Shown: positions 33,737-44,469, counted from the stretch's first letter. The stretch is 64,000 bases of DNA from Euglena gracilis (GCA_039621445.1 CP154954.1:69072670-69136669); one strand, 5' to 3'. Notes: a model not told the origin generated them from the letters alone. A program made the numbers and translations.

Positions 33737-34009
33737 AGTCAGGTTTTTGCCCACCTGAAGGATGGAGAAGGATGAAGAAGAAAACTCTTTTTCAGCGTTT
33801 TGCCAATTTTGGCTGGATTTTGGGTTGGTGGGTGGGTGGGTGGTTCCCCCCCGGGGGGGGGGGGGGGTGTCGACAGAGTGCAAGGTGGGGGGGGGGGGTG
33901 GTCTGGCCACAGACATGTGCAAAAATTCCGGTGCACAGTGCACAGCGCCAGAAACAGTGGTTTCACACTCCTTTCAGAAGCGCACAGCCCAGGTACAGCA
34001 GGGCCCCCA

Positions 34010-34138
34010 TCAGTGGCTCTGGGAGTAGCCATCTCGGCGGTAGCCTGGTTCCCGGTCATACCCGTACTGCCAGTCCCGGTCATCGTACCGTGGATGATCG
34101 TATGCACGGTCATAGCCTCGTTCGTGGTCCCGCTCGTC
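34010..34138 (-). CDS. Unknown minus-strand gene, last exon (Tyr/Asp/Arg-rich tail)
   Basis: The acceptor GATCGTGAG opens a 43-codon phase-0 exon ending in TGA. It begins DERDHERGYDRAYDHPRY and ends GYRRDGYSQSH. Repeated (R)GYDR/YD units form a low-complexity, Tyr- and Arg-rich tail like those of RNA-binding or condensate-forming proteins; that likeness is compositional only. It follows the 34,670-34,756 exon in phase. No domain is recognised. Confidence 0.6.
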   Translation of the reverse strand, partial: DERDHERGYDRAYDHPRYDDRDWQYGYDREPGYRRDGYSQSH

Positions 34139-34669
34139 CTCACGATCCAAGTCGAGGCCAACAGAGGCTTTGCTTCCCATTTTCAGCAAAAAGAAATGGT
34201 GAGCGAAAAAATGCATAGGTGCGTGCGACTTGTCGCCAAATGCCAAACTGAAGTGACAAAGGAATTTCTTAAAGCAGGGAAACACTGGAAAAAAAAAGTG
34301 CTGGGTGGACCCCCATGGGTGGGGGGGGGGGGCAACAAGGGTCCTGAAGGCTGCCAAGGCTGGACCCGGCTGGTCCCCGAAAAAAGCAAAAAAAAGCAAA
34401 AAAACTTGGTGGGGCCCCCACCAACCATGGTAGTTTGCATGCAAAAAAATTCCTTTGGCTCGAAAGGAAACTTCAACATAATAATTGGCCAATCTGGAAG
34501 CAGGGTGGCAATGTTGATGGATGGGCATTTCATTGGATGGGGGGGGTCTGGTCCACCACCCCGGACCCCGTACAGCCCGGGGAGTGGGAAAGGACCCCCC
34601 ACTTCTCAATGGAGCCCCAAGACCTGGCAAAGCATGCGTCTAGACGGCGCTGTCGGCCGCTCGCTTCAC

Positions 34670-34756
34670 AGGGCCATGGAGCGGGCGGCCGTGGTCCGAC
34701 AACTCCACCACTTCCTCCAACACGGGGAAGTCGTACCCGTACTTGTCCCGCCCATA
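34670..34756 (-). CDS. Unknown minus-strand gene, penultimate exon
   Basis: Exactly 29 codons, phase 0 on both sides, between GTGAAG and CCT|GTGAAG. It reads YGRDKYGYDFPVLEEVVEL and then SDHGRPLHGP. An alternative acceptor TCTCAG would add PAPPPPVEPVK but breaks phase with the upstream exon. It starts with the same Y-G-R-D/Y-G-Y-D style as the last exon. Confidence 0.6.
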
Positions 34757-36115
34757 CTTCACGGGTTCAACAGGTGGGGGAGGAGCAGGGCTGAGAAAAG
34801 GAGGAGGGAAAATGAGAGCTAATAAAAAAATCACTGCTCCAACACAATCTACTAATCTAGAGGAGAAGAACAAAAAAACGCAAAACAATACAGAATCCAA
34901 AACCTCTCGGTGAGAACAGGTCAGCATCAGGGAAAAATCAAACCCGAAGATCCTTGGACCAGTGGCAAAACAACCCAAAAACATCGAAAAATATATCTGT
35001 GCGGCATTTGAAGTTTGCCCCGTTTCAAGTCCCAAACTGTTGGCCGGTCCTTGACCTCGAATACAAAAAAAAAACCACCTTCCCGTCCCTTGAGATCACC
35101 CTCTGAATTTCACCCCAAAAAGCCCGGAAAAAACCAACGAAAACCGAAAAAGTTTTGGAAATTTTAAAATGTCGGAAGGAGGAGGAATCGGAAGGAGAAG
35201 GGAGGAGGAATCCCTTCGAAAAATATTTAGGTGAGTACTTGTTGGCCATTCCACTTCAAAGTTCTTTGGGCCATTTCATAAAGTTTTCAACAATTTCAAT
35301 TGCGCGCTTTCCCACAGCTGAAAACTCCTGCCAGTCACAAGACTTACCTTAACAACAGCCAGAACTCACAACGTGAACAGGCCCAGCCAGAGTTGCTTTT
35401 GGTAACAACTGTGGTTGTACATGCCTTACCCGCCACCCCCCCTTGCCCTTCAATCCCCGACCAGGAGGGGGGTCAGTCGCACCCCCTGACCTGCAACCCC
35501 TGACAGGGGGGGTGGTTGTATAACCAGATGCCAAAAAAGCCTATATTTTTTCCTTGGTCGCCTACCACCCCTGACACCTCCCCTGACCTGCAACCCCTAA
35601 CCAGGAAGTGGTCGGGACATAGGGGTGGTCGGGTAACACACATACACCGTTGTGTGTGACCCACCCACATGTTTTCTGAGGATCAAAATCCTCATCTGCC
35701 TGTCGAAATCCTTCGAAATTGCAATCTTACAAACAATATATACAAACAATTTGCTGTTGGCCGGAAAAGCGGCGACAAACCATACAACAATGGAATCATG
35801 GGAAAATACAGCCATGCGACCACAAGGGAGGGGGGAGAAGAGATGAAAACGGTCAAATCGCCAAAAATGACAAATTGAGAGAGAGGGTTTCGGTTTGGAG
35901 GAATGAGGTGCAATCGCTCAAATCCAAGCTGAATGGCAGGTTGGGTACCTGGCAACTTTGACCGGCGATGCGGGCGGGCCAGCCAGCTTCCGGGGCACCA
36001 TCAGGGCATTGCTTAGCGACCCCGCTCCCCCCGGGGTTCAGCTCAGAGGCTGGAGCATTTGGGCTGGCTGGAAAAAGGCTGCTGGCTGGCCCCTCTGGGG
36101 GGGGGGGGATGGGGT

Positions 36116-36380
36116 CAGGGGTTTTTTTTAAGACCGGAGGGGGGTCCCCGCACCCGCCCCGCCCCTTGGGGGCCCCGGGGGGGGGGGGGGGGGGGGTCCC
36201 GGGGGGCCCCACAAAAAATCGCGAAAAGTGCTAAAAATAGCGCTTTTCAAACATTTTCGGCCGAAAAGTATATCCCACCCCCTCCGAGGGGACCCCCCCC
36301 GGGGGGGGGGGGGGGGGGGCTCGGCCGGACCCACCCACCCACCCTGCCCCGGGGGGTCCACGACTTAAAAAAAATCCCTG
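36116..36380. mobile_element. hAT-like MITE (CAGGGGTTTTTTTTAAG family), perfect TSD
   Basis: The left terminus CAGGGGTTTTTTTTAAG and inverted right terminus CAGGGATTTTTTTTAAG agree at 16 of 17, and GATGGGGT flanks both sides (36,108-36,115; 36,381-36,388). At 265 bp it is the smallest complete copy. The interior has mirrored G/C runs and the hairpin TTTTCGGCCGAAAAG. It lies only 36 bp beyond the splice donor of the minus-strand exon at 36,416-36,512. A relative is at 39,469. Confidence 0.92.
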
Positions 36381-36415
36381 GATGGGGTGCCCTTCAGCGA
36401 CGCCCTGGGGGCCAC

Positions 36416-36512
36416 ATGGATGGGGGCCCCGAAATACTTCCCGTCCTTCGTCCCGTCCGCGGCGTCCAGCTCCTTGGCGTGCTCCGTGTCTCGGGCGATC
36501 ACGGGCGGCAGC
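36416..36512 (-). CDS. Unknown minus-strand gene, internal exon
   Basis: The acceptor GTCTTAG supplies one base that completes a codon started upstream, then 32 codons end in phase 0 at ATCCAT|GTGGCC. It reads LPPVIARDTEHAKELDAADG and then TKDGKYFGAPIH. The phase match with both neighbours is strong evidence that it is real. A GC-rich, polar, Lys/Asp-rich segment of unknown function. Confidence 0.68.
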
Positions 36513-36717
36513 CTAAGACGGTGCCGAGCAGTTCCCCAGCGGACTTCTTTTTAATACTGCCAGGGGGGGAGGTCCCCTCACCCACCCGGCCCGGCACAAG
36601 ACAGCCCTGGAGGGGGGGGGGCAAAACGGGCTGTCTAAAAGCATTTTCCCAACAAAAAATTTTCCGGCGTTTTGCACCGAAGCCCAATCCCGGGCCTCCA
36701 GCCCAGAACACCCCCAC

Positions 36718-37041
36718 CATACAATCACTTCGTCACTGTCCCCCCCCCCCCCCCCGGGGGGGACTGGTTTTTTCAGAGTGACTAACTGGTTTTTGGTCGG
36801 GACCCCCTCCCCCCCCCCCGGGGGGGGGGGTCGGCAAAAAACCACAAAAGTGACCCGGCGCCGAATTTTTTTTGGCCTTTTTTTCATGTTTTGGGTCAAA
36901 TTTCCTTTGGATTCCAGAGTGGGCGACCCCTCCGGGGTGGTGGTGACTGGCTTCCCGGGGAAAAAAAACTGACTGACTGGTTTTTTGAAAAGTGGAGTGA
37001 CCCCCCTCCCCCCCCCCGGGGGGTCGGTAAAAAATTGTATG
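36718..37041. mobile_element. hAT-like MITE (CATACAAT family), perfect TSD
   Basis: CATACAAT at the left is mirrored by ATTGTATG at the right, and ACCCCCAC is duplicated at 36,710-36,717 and 37,042-37,049. The terminal match is short (8 bp), but the exact 8-bp duplication supports the call. The 324-bp interior has CTGACTGACTGGTTTTTTGA, GTGGAGTGACCCC and GGTCGGTAAAAAATTG, repeated at 42.84-42.94 and 59.32-59.53 kb. It occupies nearly half of the intron between the minus-strand exons at 36.5 and 37.26 kb. Confidence 0.8.
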
Positions 37042-37255
37042 ACCCCCACCCACAGGGGTCTTCTGGGTAAGAAACCTGCACCCTAGTGAGGAATTCCAAA
37101 AACTTGGGATATTTACTGCTGCGATTGAAAACACAGCCTTTTCACAGCCTCTTTCTTTCGGCCCAAGGCTCAAAACTGACAACGCCAGGGTCTGCACTTG
37201 CGACGAAAGCCTTGGCGGACTGCTTCTGGCAGTTACCGGCAGCGCCAGGGCATAC

Positions 37256-37442
37256 TGTCCGGGTGCTGTCGGGGAGGCTGGCTGGTCGGGCAGCGGAGGA
37301 GGGGCGGCGCTGGTGGGCTCTGCCGCCGGCGGGGCCGCGGGCTGGGCTGCGGGCTGGGCGTCCGCTTCGGGGAAGTACTGCACGGGCGCCTGGTCCGTGT
37401 ACTTCGACCACAGCCTGCGGCGCAACGGCACCGGGCGCAGCG
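37256..37442 (-). CDS. Unknown minus-strand gene, Pro/Ala-rich exon
   Basis: On the - strand after GAACTAG (or GCCGCAG at 37,415) the frame reads RRRLWSKYTDQAPVQYFPEA, then a low-complexity Ala/Pro linker (AQPAAQPAAPPAAEP...). It ends at a GTATGC donor inside 'PGQ' in phase 2, which joins exactly to the next exon. Earlier exons must lie at higher coordinates but I cannot find them. The 'LWSKYTD..PVQYFPE' segment looks folded; the remainder is a flexible linker. No family is recognised. Confidence 0.62.
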
Positions 37443-37689
37443 CTAGTTCCAAATGGGGCGACCCACACGGCCCGGCACCCCCCTCCCAAAAAAATCGGGT
37501 TGCCTGAAAGCATTTTCCAAAAAAAATCCGGCGCTTTGCAACCTCCACCTCAACAGAAATCCAAAAGGTCTGGCTTTTTACACCCGGCGCGAAGCGCCGA
37601 AGGTTTTTTGGGCCGCACACAAGGGTACCCAATTGAAAGCCCCCCCCCCTGGGTTTTCCGCAAACTGACCAAATAGCAGCCCCGGGAGG

Positions 37690-39460
37690 CTTCTAATTGG
37701 GGGAGGTTTATGGCACTACCCAACCTAAACCCCGCCCCAAACCCCCCGTGTGGACCTCCCAAAACCCCCCCCAAACCCCCCCACCCCCCCCCCCGACCCA
37801 ACCCACCCCACTGCCTGCCCTTAGCACCCCCATCCTTAAAAAGAAGTCTGGTCCCCAGACCCCACCCCACCTTTTCAGCAATCACTTGGTTCCTTGCCCA
37901 GGATGCAACCTTTGCAATAAAAGACCTTTTGTATGGACAAAAAAATCAGCAAAGAAAAGAAAACACTCATTATCACTGTCGTTTTCACCCCACATCCCTT
38001 GATTTTTCCCTTTTGGAGAACCACTTGCTAGAAATCAGATTTTAAACACAAACAGTCAGTCATGAAGCATTGTGACTTTGACGTCTAATTTGGTGTCATG
38101 ACAGATGAAAGATCACAGAATAAACACAGAAAATTCATTTTTGACCATCATTGAACATTGAATGCCTTTTTTGCCAACAAATTTTTGTAACACATGAAAC
38201 ATTGGCACCAAAAAAAATCCCCCAAAACGTCGAATTTTCCCAGATTAATTCTCATCATTTTTACACCATTTTCTCGGTTATTTTTGTTTTTTTTCCCTAT
38301 GCTTTTTGAACCTTCTGAGCTTTTCAAAAAATATGGCTATCTCAAGCATTCGCATGCTTTGACACCATCGATGGCTTCATGAGAACCCCCCCCCCCTGAA
38401 CAAAAGAAAATCGACTGTGCTTCACCTCCCCAATCAAAAAAAATCAGTATTTGGCAACCGTGAAATTTGTGATTTGGTGGATTGTATGTTGATCGTTGAC
38501 TGGCAAAAAAAATGTAAAATTGATTGAGGGATTGAGTGAAAACATTCTCACTCCCGGTCTTTCTGATTGACATTCAAATGCTGAGATGACTCGTGGGGAG
38601 AAAATGGTTTCTTGATGTTCCATTCCCTCAGACACCAGTTGCCCAACGTTTGGGCATGCCGGAAGTATGCTGGTGGGGAAAGCCGACGATGACACATAAA
38701 TCATCAATTTTCAAAATGGGCTCCTCCTTTGGGAAAAAATATATATTATTTTCATGTTGAGTTTACAATAAGATGACGAGACATGGCACGAACCCGGGAC
38801 CCCTACCCCCCCCCTACCCCCCACCCCCCAACCCCCTACCCTACCCCCCCCCTACCCTCCCCTGTGTTGTGGGTCACTTGGGCATGGGCGGGGGGGGGGA
38901 CTACAGCCGGCTTTTGAGGAGCACAGCCAACTGTAGTCCCCCGTGACAACGTGGCCCCGTAACAAACGTGAAAAATTGGCCCCTACAAGGTAACAGCTAC
39001 CCCAAAGAGCCGCCCAACTACCGGGGGGGGGGGGGGGAATTTTGTGCCAGAGAAATTTTGCGGTGACAAATTTTGCGGACGACAAATTTCGCGGGATTCC
39101 TTAAAAATGTCCGGAAATATTTCGCGGGACTTTTTTTCTGTGAAGCAAAAATGGCCTGAAAGGGAATACATGGACAAAAATTTTGCGGGATTCCTTAAAA
39201 ATGTCCGGAAATATTTCGCAGGATTTGCTTCCGCGAAATTTGTCCGTGCAAATTTTCTCTAGGGCAAAATTTCCCCCCCCCCCCCGGTAGGGTTAATACA
39301 CATGGGGGGACCCTCGCTCGGCGCCTTCGGCGCGTCGCTCGGCCCCCCCCCCCATGTTTGTAACCCTAGTTGGGCGGCTCTTTGGGTTCGCTGGGTACCT
39401 TGTAGAGACCAATCTAACAACGTTGAGCGGGAAATGTTCTGCTGTTTGGTTAAGAATTGT
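37690..39460. other. No supported gene
   Basis: C-rich tract at 37,690-37,870, then AT-rich unique DNA, (CCCCCTA)-like runs at 38,800-38,870, and a duplicated ATTCCTTAAAAATGTCCGGA segment (39,095 and 39,190). A short phrase CCCGGGTTCGTGCCAT (rc at 38,783; + at 40,676) resembles a Pol III B-box, but no tRNA-like body is seen. Confidence 0.45.
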
Positions 39461-39468
39461 AACCCTGA

Positions 39469-39755
39469 CAGGGGTTTTTTTAAGACCGGCGGGAGGGGGG
39501 AGGGGGTCGGCACCGCCCCACCTCCCCCCTGGGGTGGGCCCCCCCCCGGGGGAGGGGGGGGGTCCCGGGGGACCCACCCACTTTTGCCCGAAAATGCTAA
39601 AAATAGCACTTTTTCAAAATTTTCGGCGCCTCTGGCGCCGAAGATATACCCACCAGCCCCTACCCCCCCCCCCCCCGGGGGGGAGGTTGGGTCGAAGGTA
39701 CCCACTCACTCTATCCACCTCGGGGGGAGGGGGTCCAAGATTAAAAAAACCCCTG
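39469..39755. mobile_element. hAT-like MITE (CAGGGGTTTTTTTAAG family), aged
   Basis: CAGGGGTTTTTTTAAGA at the left and inverted CAGGGGTTTTTTTAATC at the right. The 8-bp flanks AACCCTGA and AACCTAAA match at only 5 of 8, so the duplication is eroded. The interior has large mirrored C/G blocks and the hairpin TTTTCGGCGCCTCTGGCGCC. It is the same family as 36,116. Confidence 0.7.
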
Positions 39756-40117
39756 AACCTAAACCCTACTCCTTCAAATAAGCTCATAAATTATTTTTGG
39801 GCACAGGAAAAAGCCATCAGCAAATTCTTTTGCAGGGCGCCTTCGGCGCCCCAGGTCAACTGGCAGGGAGGAGAAGCAACATACTCGGGGGCTAAGTCGT
39901 CTTTGTGGCTCACTTTGGCATAGGCGGGGGGGGGGGGGCTCCGCCCCCCCTCAAAAAAAAAAAAACCCTTCTTTGTTGGCAACATACTCGGAGGGATAAG
40001 TCCTTTTTGTGCAAAATTTTGACATTATATTGAAAATCCAATGGGGAGAGGTGTTCTTTTGCCAAAAGTGGCCCAAAATGGACATTTCCCCCCCAAGTTT
40101 TTGCATATTCACCGGTC

Positions 40118-40655
40118 CTAGCTAGTCCATTTTTTCCAGTGCCTAGCCGATTGGCTATCCAGTACCCCCCCCCCGGGGTCCTTAAGCAAAAGCCTGGTAG
40201 GGGGGGTATGGTAGGGGGTAGGGGGGCCCAGAAAAAAACTTTTGTCCAAATCACCTCAACACCAGTCAAAACCCACCCTAATAGCTCCAGAACCCCCCAA
40301 TCGGGTCCCCCCCCCGGGGGGGGGGGGGGGGGCGGGGGCCCCCCCCACTGGGAAAAAAAATTTTCCTCCGGCGCTGCGCGCCGAGGTGGAAATGGGGTTT
40401 TTAAGAGGTTTTTGGCTGATTTTGTTCCAAAAATTCCCAAAAATGGCCAAAAACGGACATATTTGGCCATTTAGGGGGGTCCCAAAAAAAATTTCCGGCG
40501 CTTTGCGCCGGTCACTGGAAAAAAAATTCCACTAGCTAGCCCTGCTAGCAGACCCCCCCGGGGGGGGGGGGGTCTGCTAGAAATCCCACTAGCCAAATTT
40601 GGACTAGCTGCAGTCCAGCCCCCCCGGGGGGGGGGGTACTGCAAGCAAAAGCCTG
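40118..40655. mobile_element. Rearranged CAGGCTTTTGCTTAAGG-family MITE
   Basis: The right-end block (CTAGCCGATTGGCTATCCAG to CCTTAAGCAAAAGCCTG, 40,144-40,195) is in + orientation. 40,330-40,655 is an inverted copy of the left half and ends GCAAGCAAAAGCCTG. The outer flanks are GTAGGGGG and CCCCCTAC in opposite orientation. Either two truncated copies lie head to head, or one copy was internally inverted. Confidence 0.65.
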
Positions 40656-40679
40656 CCCCCTACCCCCTACCCTCACCCG

Positions 40680-41940
40680 GGTTCGTGCCATATATGAAGA
40701 TGACACATGAAATTCCAACTTGCTCGTGTTTTCCTGCAACACAACTTTAAATCTGTTAAAAAACAATGTTTGTTCTTCTTCTTTCAGCGATGCACTTCTC
40801 CCATTTCTGACCCCAAAATTCTCTTGGTCTCCGCATTTTTGGTGTGCAAACCAGTACGGGCAAACTTTTGTAGGAAAAGGGGGACTCAATTCGGTGTGAG
40901 GATGACAACAAATAGTGCGAGCAGGAATGGACCAAAGTGAGGCGACATTTTGGAGACAGGGCATACGCTTTGAGCTTGTTTGGTTGTTTCCTGCAGAGGA
41001 AAGATGTGTTTTGTGCAGCTTGTGAATAGAAAAAAAATCAAAAAAAATGTCTTTTCAGGTTGTGGATGTATTGATGACTATCTGGCTGAGAGACTGGGTT
41101 CAAATTGTCGTTTGGGGAGAGGGCGTAACACAAACCCTCCTTTGACACGATGCAAAAAAAACAACACAAAAAACATAAAAAAAAACACTTGTTGCAAATA
41201 AATCCCTCCAGAGGCCCCAGGATGTACACTTTTTGATGGAGAGACTTGGAAAAAATTGCATCTCATCCAGGGAAAATTGCCCCTCCCCACCCAGCCCGGC
41301 ACAGGATCCCTGGGGGGCCGCCCCAAAAAATCGGGCCATCTAAAGCATTTCCGGGAAAAAGAATCAGCGCTTTATGGCCTTCTGGCTTCCGGGGGAGGGG
41401 GGGGGGGTGGAAGGTCCAGGCCCAGACCCACCCACCCCCCTCCCAGGGGGGCCTTCTGACTACAAAGAAGCCTGGTGCCCGCAGCCCGGCTGGGAGGTGC
41501 TGGTTGGGGGGAAAATGCTGGCTGGCTGGACCCCCTCGGCTTAAGGAAACCCCTGTTCAAAACACAGCAAAGCACACCCTGCAAACACTGCATTGGCGGG
41601 AATTGGAGCAGAAGTTGGCTGTCCTCTGCAAACAGAAAATCAAAAAAGTGTGTCTTTGCGAAGGTGGCCCAATCGGGTCGCATCGTGAGTTCGATGCAGT
41701 CGTGCCATTGCGAGCCAACCCAACGTCAGCAAGGAGATTCACCCGCTTCAGATCCTGCATCTTTTTGGCAAGCCAACCATTGCAGAGCATAGGCTGCAGG
41801 AGCTCAGACGTGGGTCGGCCGAACTGTTCTCCTAAAAAATTGGGACCGAAAAATTGGGGATTGGAAAAAACTGGCTCAATCACCCTCCCCAACGAACCTG
41901 GCGGGGTGTCAGGGTTATTTCAGGGTTATTTCAGGGTGAT
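40680..41940. other. No supported gene
   Basis: A TTTCTTCTTTCAG acceptor-like site at 40,786 and several frames (to about 105 codons near 41.5-41.8 kb) give no domain. The missing N-terminal FAD-binding exons of the dehydrogenase gene downstream were looked for here and not found. Confidence 0.4.
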
Positions 41941-41953
41941 GGATTGTTCTGGA

Positions 41954-42409
41954 CAGGGTTCGATATAAGGACAGGTGGGGGGGGGGGGGGGCCCGGACCC
42001 CCCCTGCGGGCCAGGAGGGGGGGGGGGACACCCCCCCACCTAAACAGGTGTGCGGTCACCGAATTTCGGTGACCGGAATAATCGGAATTTGGTTACCGAA
42101 TTTCGGCCCGGCGCAAAGCGCCGGGCCGAAAATTTTTGACCCCCCAAAACGACCAAAAGTGCCATTTTGGGCACTTTTTGGGCAAAAATGTGCCAAAAAT
42201 GCAAAAAATTTTCGGCGCAAAGCGCCGGAGGAAAAAATTGACCCTTTTTGGGGGGGTCCCGGGAACCCCCCCGAGGGTCGGTCCGGACCCCCCTGGCAGG
42301 TGGGGGGGGGGGTGGTCCGGACCCCCCCCTGCGGGCCAGGAGGGGGGGGGGGGCTGGGGGGGGACACCCCCCCACCTAAACCATGTACGCCCTCCTTATA
42401 TCAAACCCT
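41954..42409. mobile_element. hAT-like MITE (CAGGGTTYGATATAAGG family), inverted copy
   Basis: The left terminus is CAGGGTTCGATATAAGG; the right end is CCTTATATCAAACCC, followed at once by a second TTATATCAAAACC, as if the terminus were duplicated. The internal order is reversed relative to the copies at 42,952 and 48,797. Hairpins GGCCCGGCGCAAAGCGCCGG and CGGCGCAAAGCGCCG are present. An eroded duplication may be GTTCTGGA/TTTCTGGA if the right end extends to 42,431. Confidence 0.75.
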
Positions 42410-42837
42410 TATATCAAAACCTCCATAACGGTTTCTGGAACCATCCCCCCCCCCCCCGTTAAATTATTTGACCACTGCTGAACTGACTACGAACTGTCCC
42501 ATGGCGCAATTTGTGACAGAGACGGAAATAACGCTCATGCGGGGTTTAAATGCCAAGCATGACGGGTGCATGCATACCCGCCATAAGCTGCGGCATGAGG
42601 TGGCTGCCCACTGAAAGAAAAGCAGTTGGAACAGAAAGTGAGTTGGGAGCCACAGCAAGGCGGGTGAAGTGCTTTTTGGGACGATTTTCCCTCCACTCCC
42701 ATCCTGTGCATATGTGTGCAATCGCCCGCTGACACCGATGCACAAAAAAACATTGCAATAGGCACCACTTTTGAAAAAAGCATCGCTTTGCATCGCTGTT
42801 TTTGGGCCTGAAATGGCCTAAAGTGTCTGGAAAGTGG

Positions 42838-42943
42838 CCGTTTTTCTGAGTGGCCGACCCCCCCCCCCCCCAGAGGGGGGGAAGTAACTGACTTTTTCAA
42901 AAAGTGGAGTGACCCCCCCCCGGGTCGGTAAAAAATTGTATGC
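42838..42943. repeat. Fragment of CATACAAT-family MITE
   Basis: GTGGCCGTTTTTCTGAGTGG, then AAGTGGAGTGACCCCCCC and GGTCGGTAAAAAATTGTATG, match the right part of the element at 36,718-37,041 and of the copy at 59.3 kb. The left terminus is not visible. Confidence 0.7.
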
Positions 42944-42951
42944 CTCCCCCC

Positions 42952-43289
42952 CAGGGTTTGATATAAGGAGGGCGTACATAGTTTAGGTGGGGGGTGTCCC
43001 CCCCACCCCCCCCCCTCCTCCTGGCCCGCAGGGGGGGTTCCGGACCACCCCCCCCCCACCTGCCAGGGGGGTCTGGACCGACCCTCGGGGAGTATCCGGG
43101 ACCCCTCCCCCCCAAAAGGGTCAATTTTTTCCTCCGGCGCTTTGCGCCGAAATTTTTTTTTGCATTTTTGGCACATTTTTGCCCCAAAAGTGCCCAAAAT
43201 GGCACTTTTGGTCGTTTTGGGGGGTCAAAAATTTTCGGCCACCCTGACCGCGCACCTGTTTAGGTGGGGTGTCTTTATATCGAACCCTG
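42952..43289. mobile_element. hAT-like MITE inserted in a splice-acceptor pyrimidine tract
   Basis: CAGGGTTTGATATAAGG at the left and inverted CAGGGTTCGATATAAAG at the right (15 of 17), flanked by perfect CTCCCCCC copies (42,944-42,951; 43,290-43,297). The right duplication is the start of the C-tract CTCCCCCCCCCCCCTGGCAG that serves the dehydrogenase exon at 43,309. The 338-bp interior carries CCGGCGCTTTGCGCCG and mirrored C/G runs. Confidence 0.92.
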
Positions 43290-43308
43290 CTCCCCCCCCC
43301 CCTGGCAG

Positions 43309-43413
43309 GTGCCGGTGCTGCACGACCTCCTGGCCCGTGGGACGAAGAATGGTGTGGAGGGGCTGGAGATCCTGACAGGCGCACAGGTGGAACAGATGGA
43401 GCCCAACGTCAAG
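43309..43413 (+). CDS. L2HGDH: L-2-hydroxyglutarate dehydrogenase, exon A (first visible)
   Basis: First of nine exons (43,309-54,668, +) that together read through the C-terminal two thirds of L-2-hydroxyglutarate dehydrogenase. This FAD-linked, usually mitochondrial enzyme oxidises L-2-hydroxyglutarate, a side product of malate dehydrogenase, to 2-oxoglutarate. The exon is 35 codons in phase 0 between CTGGCAG and AAG|GTGTTG. It reads VPVLHDLLARGTKNGVEGLE and ends QMEPNVK, the helix and 'EP' turn that precede the substrate-domain strand in this DAO-family enzyme. The N-terminal Rossmann FAD-binding exons should lie upstream but are not visible. Assignment rests on family recognition across all nine exons in order. 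Confidence 0.88.
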
Positions 43414-43765
43414 GTGTTGTGGCCATCCGCTGACAACAACCGGATGCTATCCAACCATTTGCATTCGAATCATGCAACTTGCATAAAGATGGATGAATAC
43501 AAATTGCAGACCTATACACAAACATTCTAAAATGATGCCATTTTCATGCAGCTGACAACGTCAACAACGTCAATTAAACGTTGACTTGGAATAGTGACTG
43601 ACCACATGTAAAAATGCGAATGCATCATGGTTTGATTACCTGGAACATTTCAAATGTTTTTTGTGTGTGTTCTTTGGATTGGGAGGAGTGAATTAATTGC
43701 AGAGCACAAGCAAGAAATGTTTTTTTTTGCTAAATCGAAAATATTTCGAAAATTTGTAGCCCAGG

Positions 43766-43844
43766 TTGCACCCAGGACCACCATGGGATGGGTGTGTAAA
43801 AGGAGCAACGGACTGCGGCAATCGATGCAAATTTGACATGCGAC
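43766..43844. repeat. Intronic inverted repeat, left arm
   Basis: 43,811-43,844 is the exact 34-nt reverse complement of 45,589-45,622; the homology continues with a gap to TCCTGGGTGCAAC. The arms lie in introns either side of dehydrogenase exons B and C. Confidence 0.9.
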
Positions 43845-43874
43845 ACCCCCCCCCCTTGTCATACGCCCAACCCT

Positions 43875-44070
43875 TCTTTACTACCCCCCCCCCCGGTCAC
43901 AGGTTGCAGGTGATGGGGGTATTATGACCCCCCCCCCGGTCACAGGTTGCAGGTTGCGAAAATTTTAACACCATTTTTCCTACGACCGCCCCTTCATTTA
44001 CGACCACCCCCCGGTCACAGGTTGCAGGTTATGGGGGTGTTACGACCACCCCCCCTGGTCACAGGTTGCA
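43875..44070. repeat. GGTCACAGGTTGCAGG repeat cluster
   Basis: Four copies of CCCCC(C)GGTCACAGGTTGCAGG within 180 bp, spaced by GTTACGACCACCCC/TATGGGGGTGTTACGACC. A related TGACCTGCAACCCCTGAC phrase (inverse) occurs twice at 35.48-35.61 kb. Non-coding, intronic. Confidence 0.8.
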
Positions 44071-44469
44071 GGAACCCGGTCGTACAACAAGGGGGGGGGG
44101 CGGGCACCAGTTTTCATGTCTAAAATTGTTGAAATGCCATTATTATACCAATTTTCTTATTTGCATTTTCAGTTCTTCCCAACCAGCGCAATATCGGCCC
44201 AAATTGACCATTTCATGCAAAAAATCGCCCCCAATCCACCCAAATAATGAAGAGAACACTGCAGGCAGGGGAGGGCAGGGGTGGAAAACACAAACCCTGT
44301 TTTTTTTGTATTTCTTAACGTTTAACGTTTGTACTTCTTAACGTGATTTTGCCAAAATTTGTTTTTTGTTGCATTTTTTTTGTTTTTTTTTGTATTTTTT
44401 TTGCATTTTTCGTCTTTTTTGTGGTTTTTTTGTCTTGTTTGGGTCCATGTTGTCCCCCCCCCCCCACAG

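Noticed and set aside
37142-37513. Plus-strand and alternative-frame ORFs over the Pro/Ala-rich exon
   Set aside because: The minus-strand frame has consistent splice phases with three further exons; the others are its shadows.
38780-40692. CCCGGGTTCGTGCCAT at both ends, considered as tRNA B-boxes or a SINE
   Set aside because: No A-box, cloverleaf or poly-T terminator nearby; a 16-bp match alone is weak.
43290-43320. Reading exon A as continuous with the upstream open frame in the MITE
   Set aside because: The MITE boundaries and CTGGCAG acceptor explain the region, and the family match starts exactly at 43,309.
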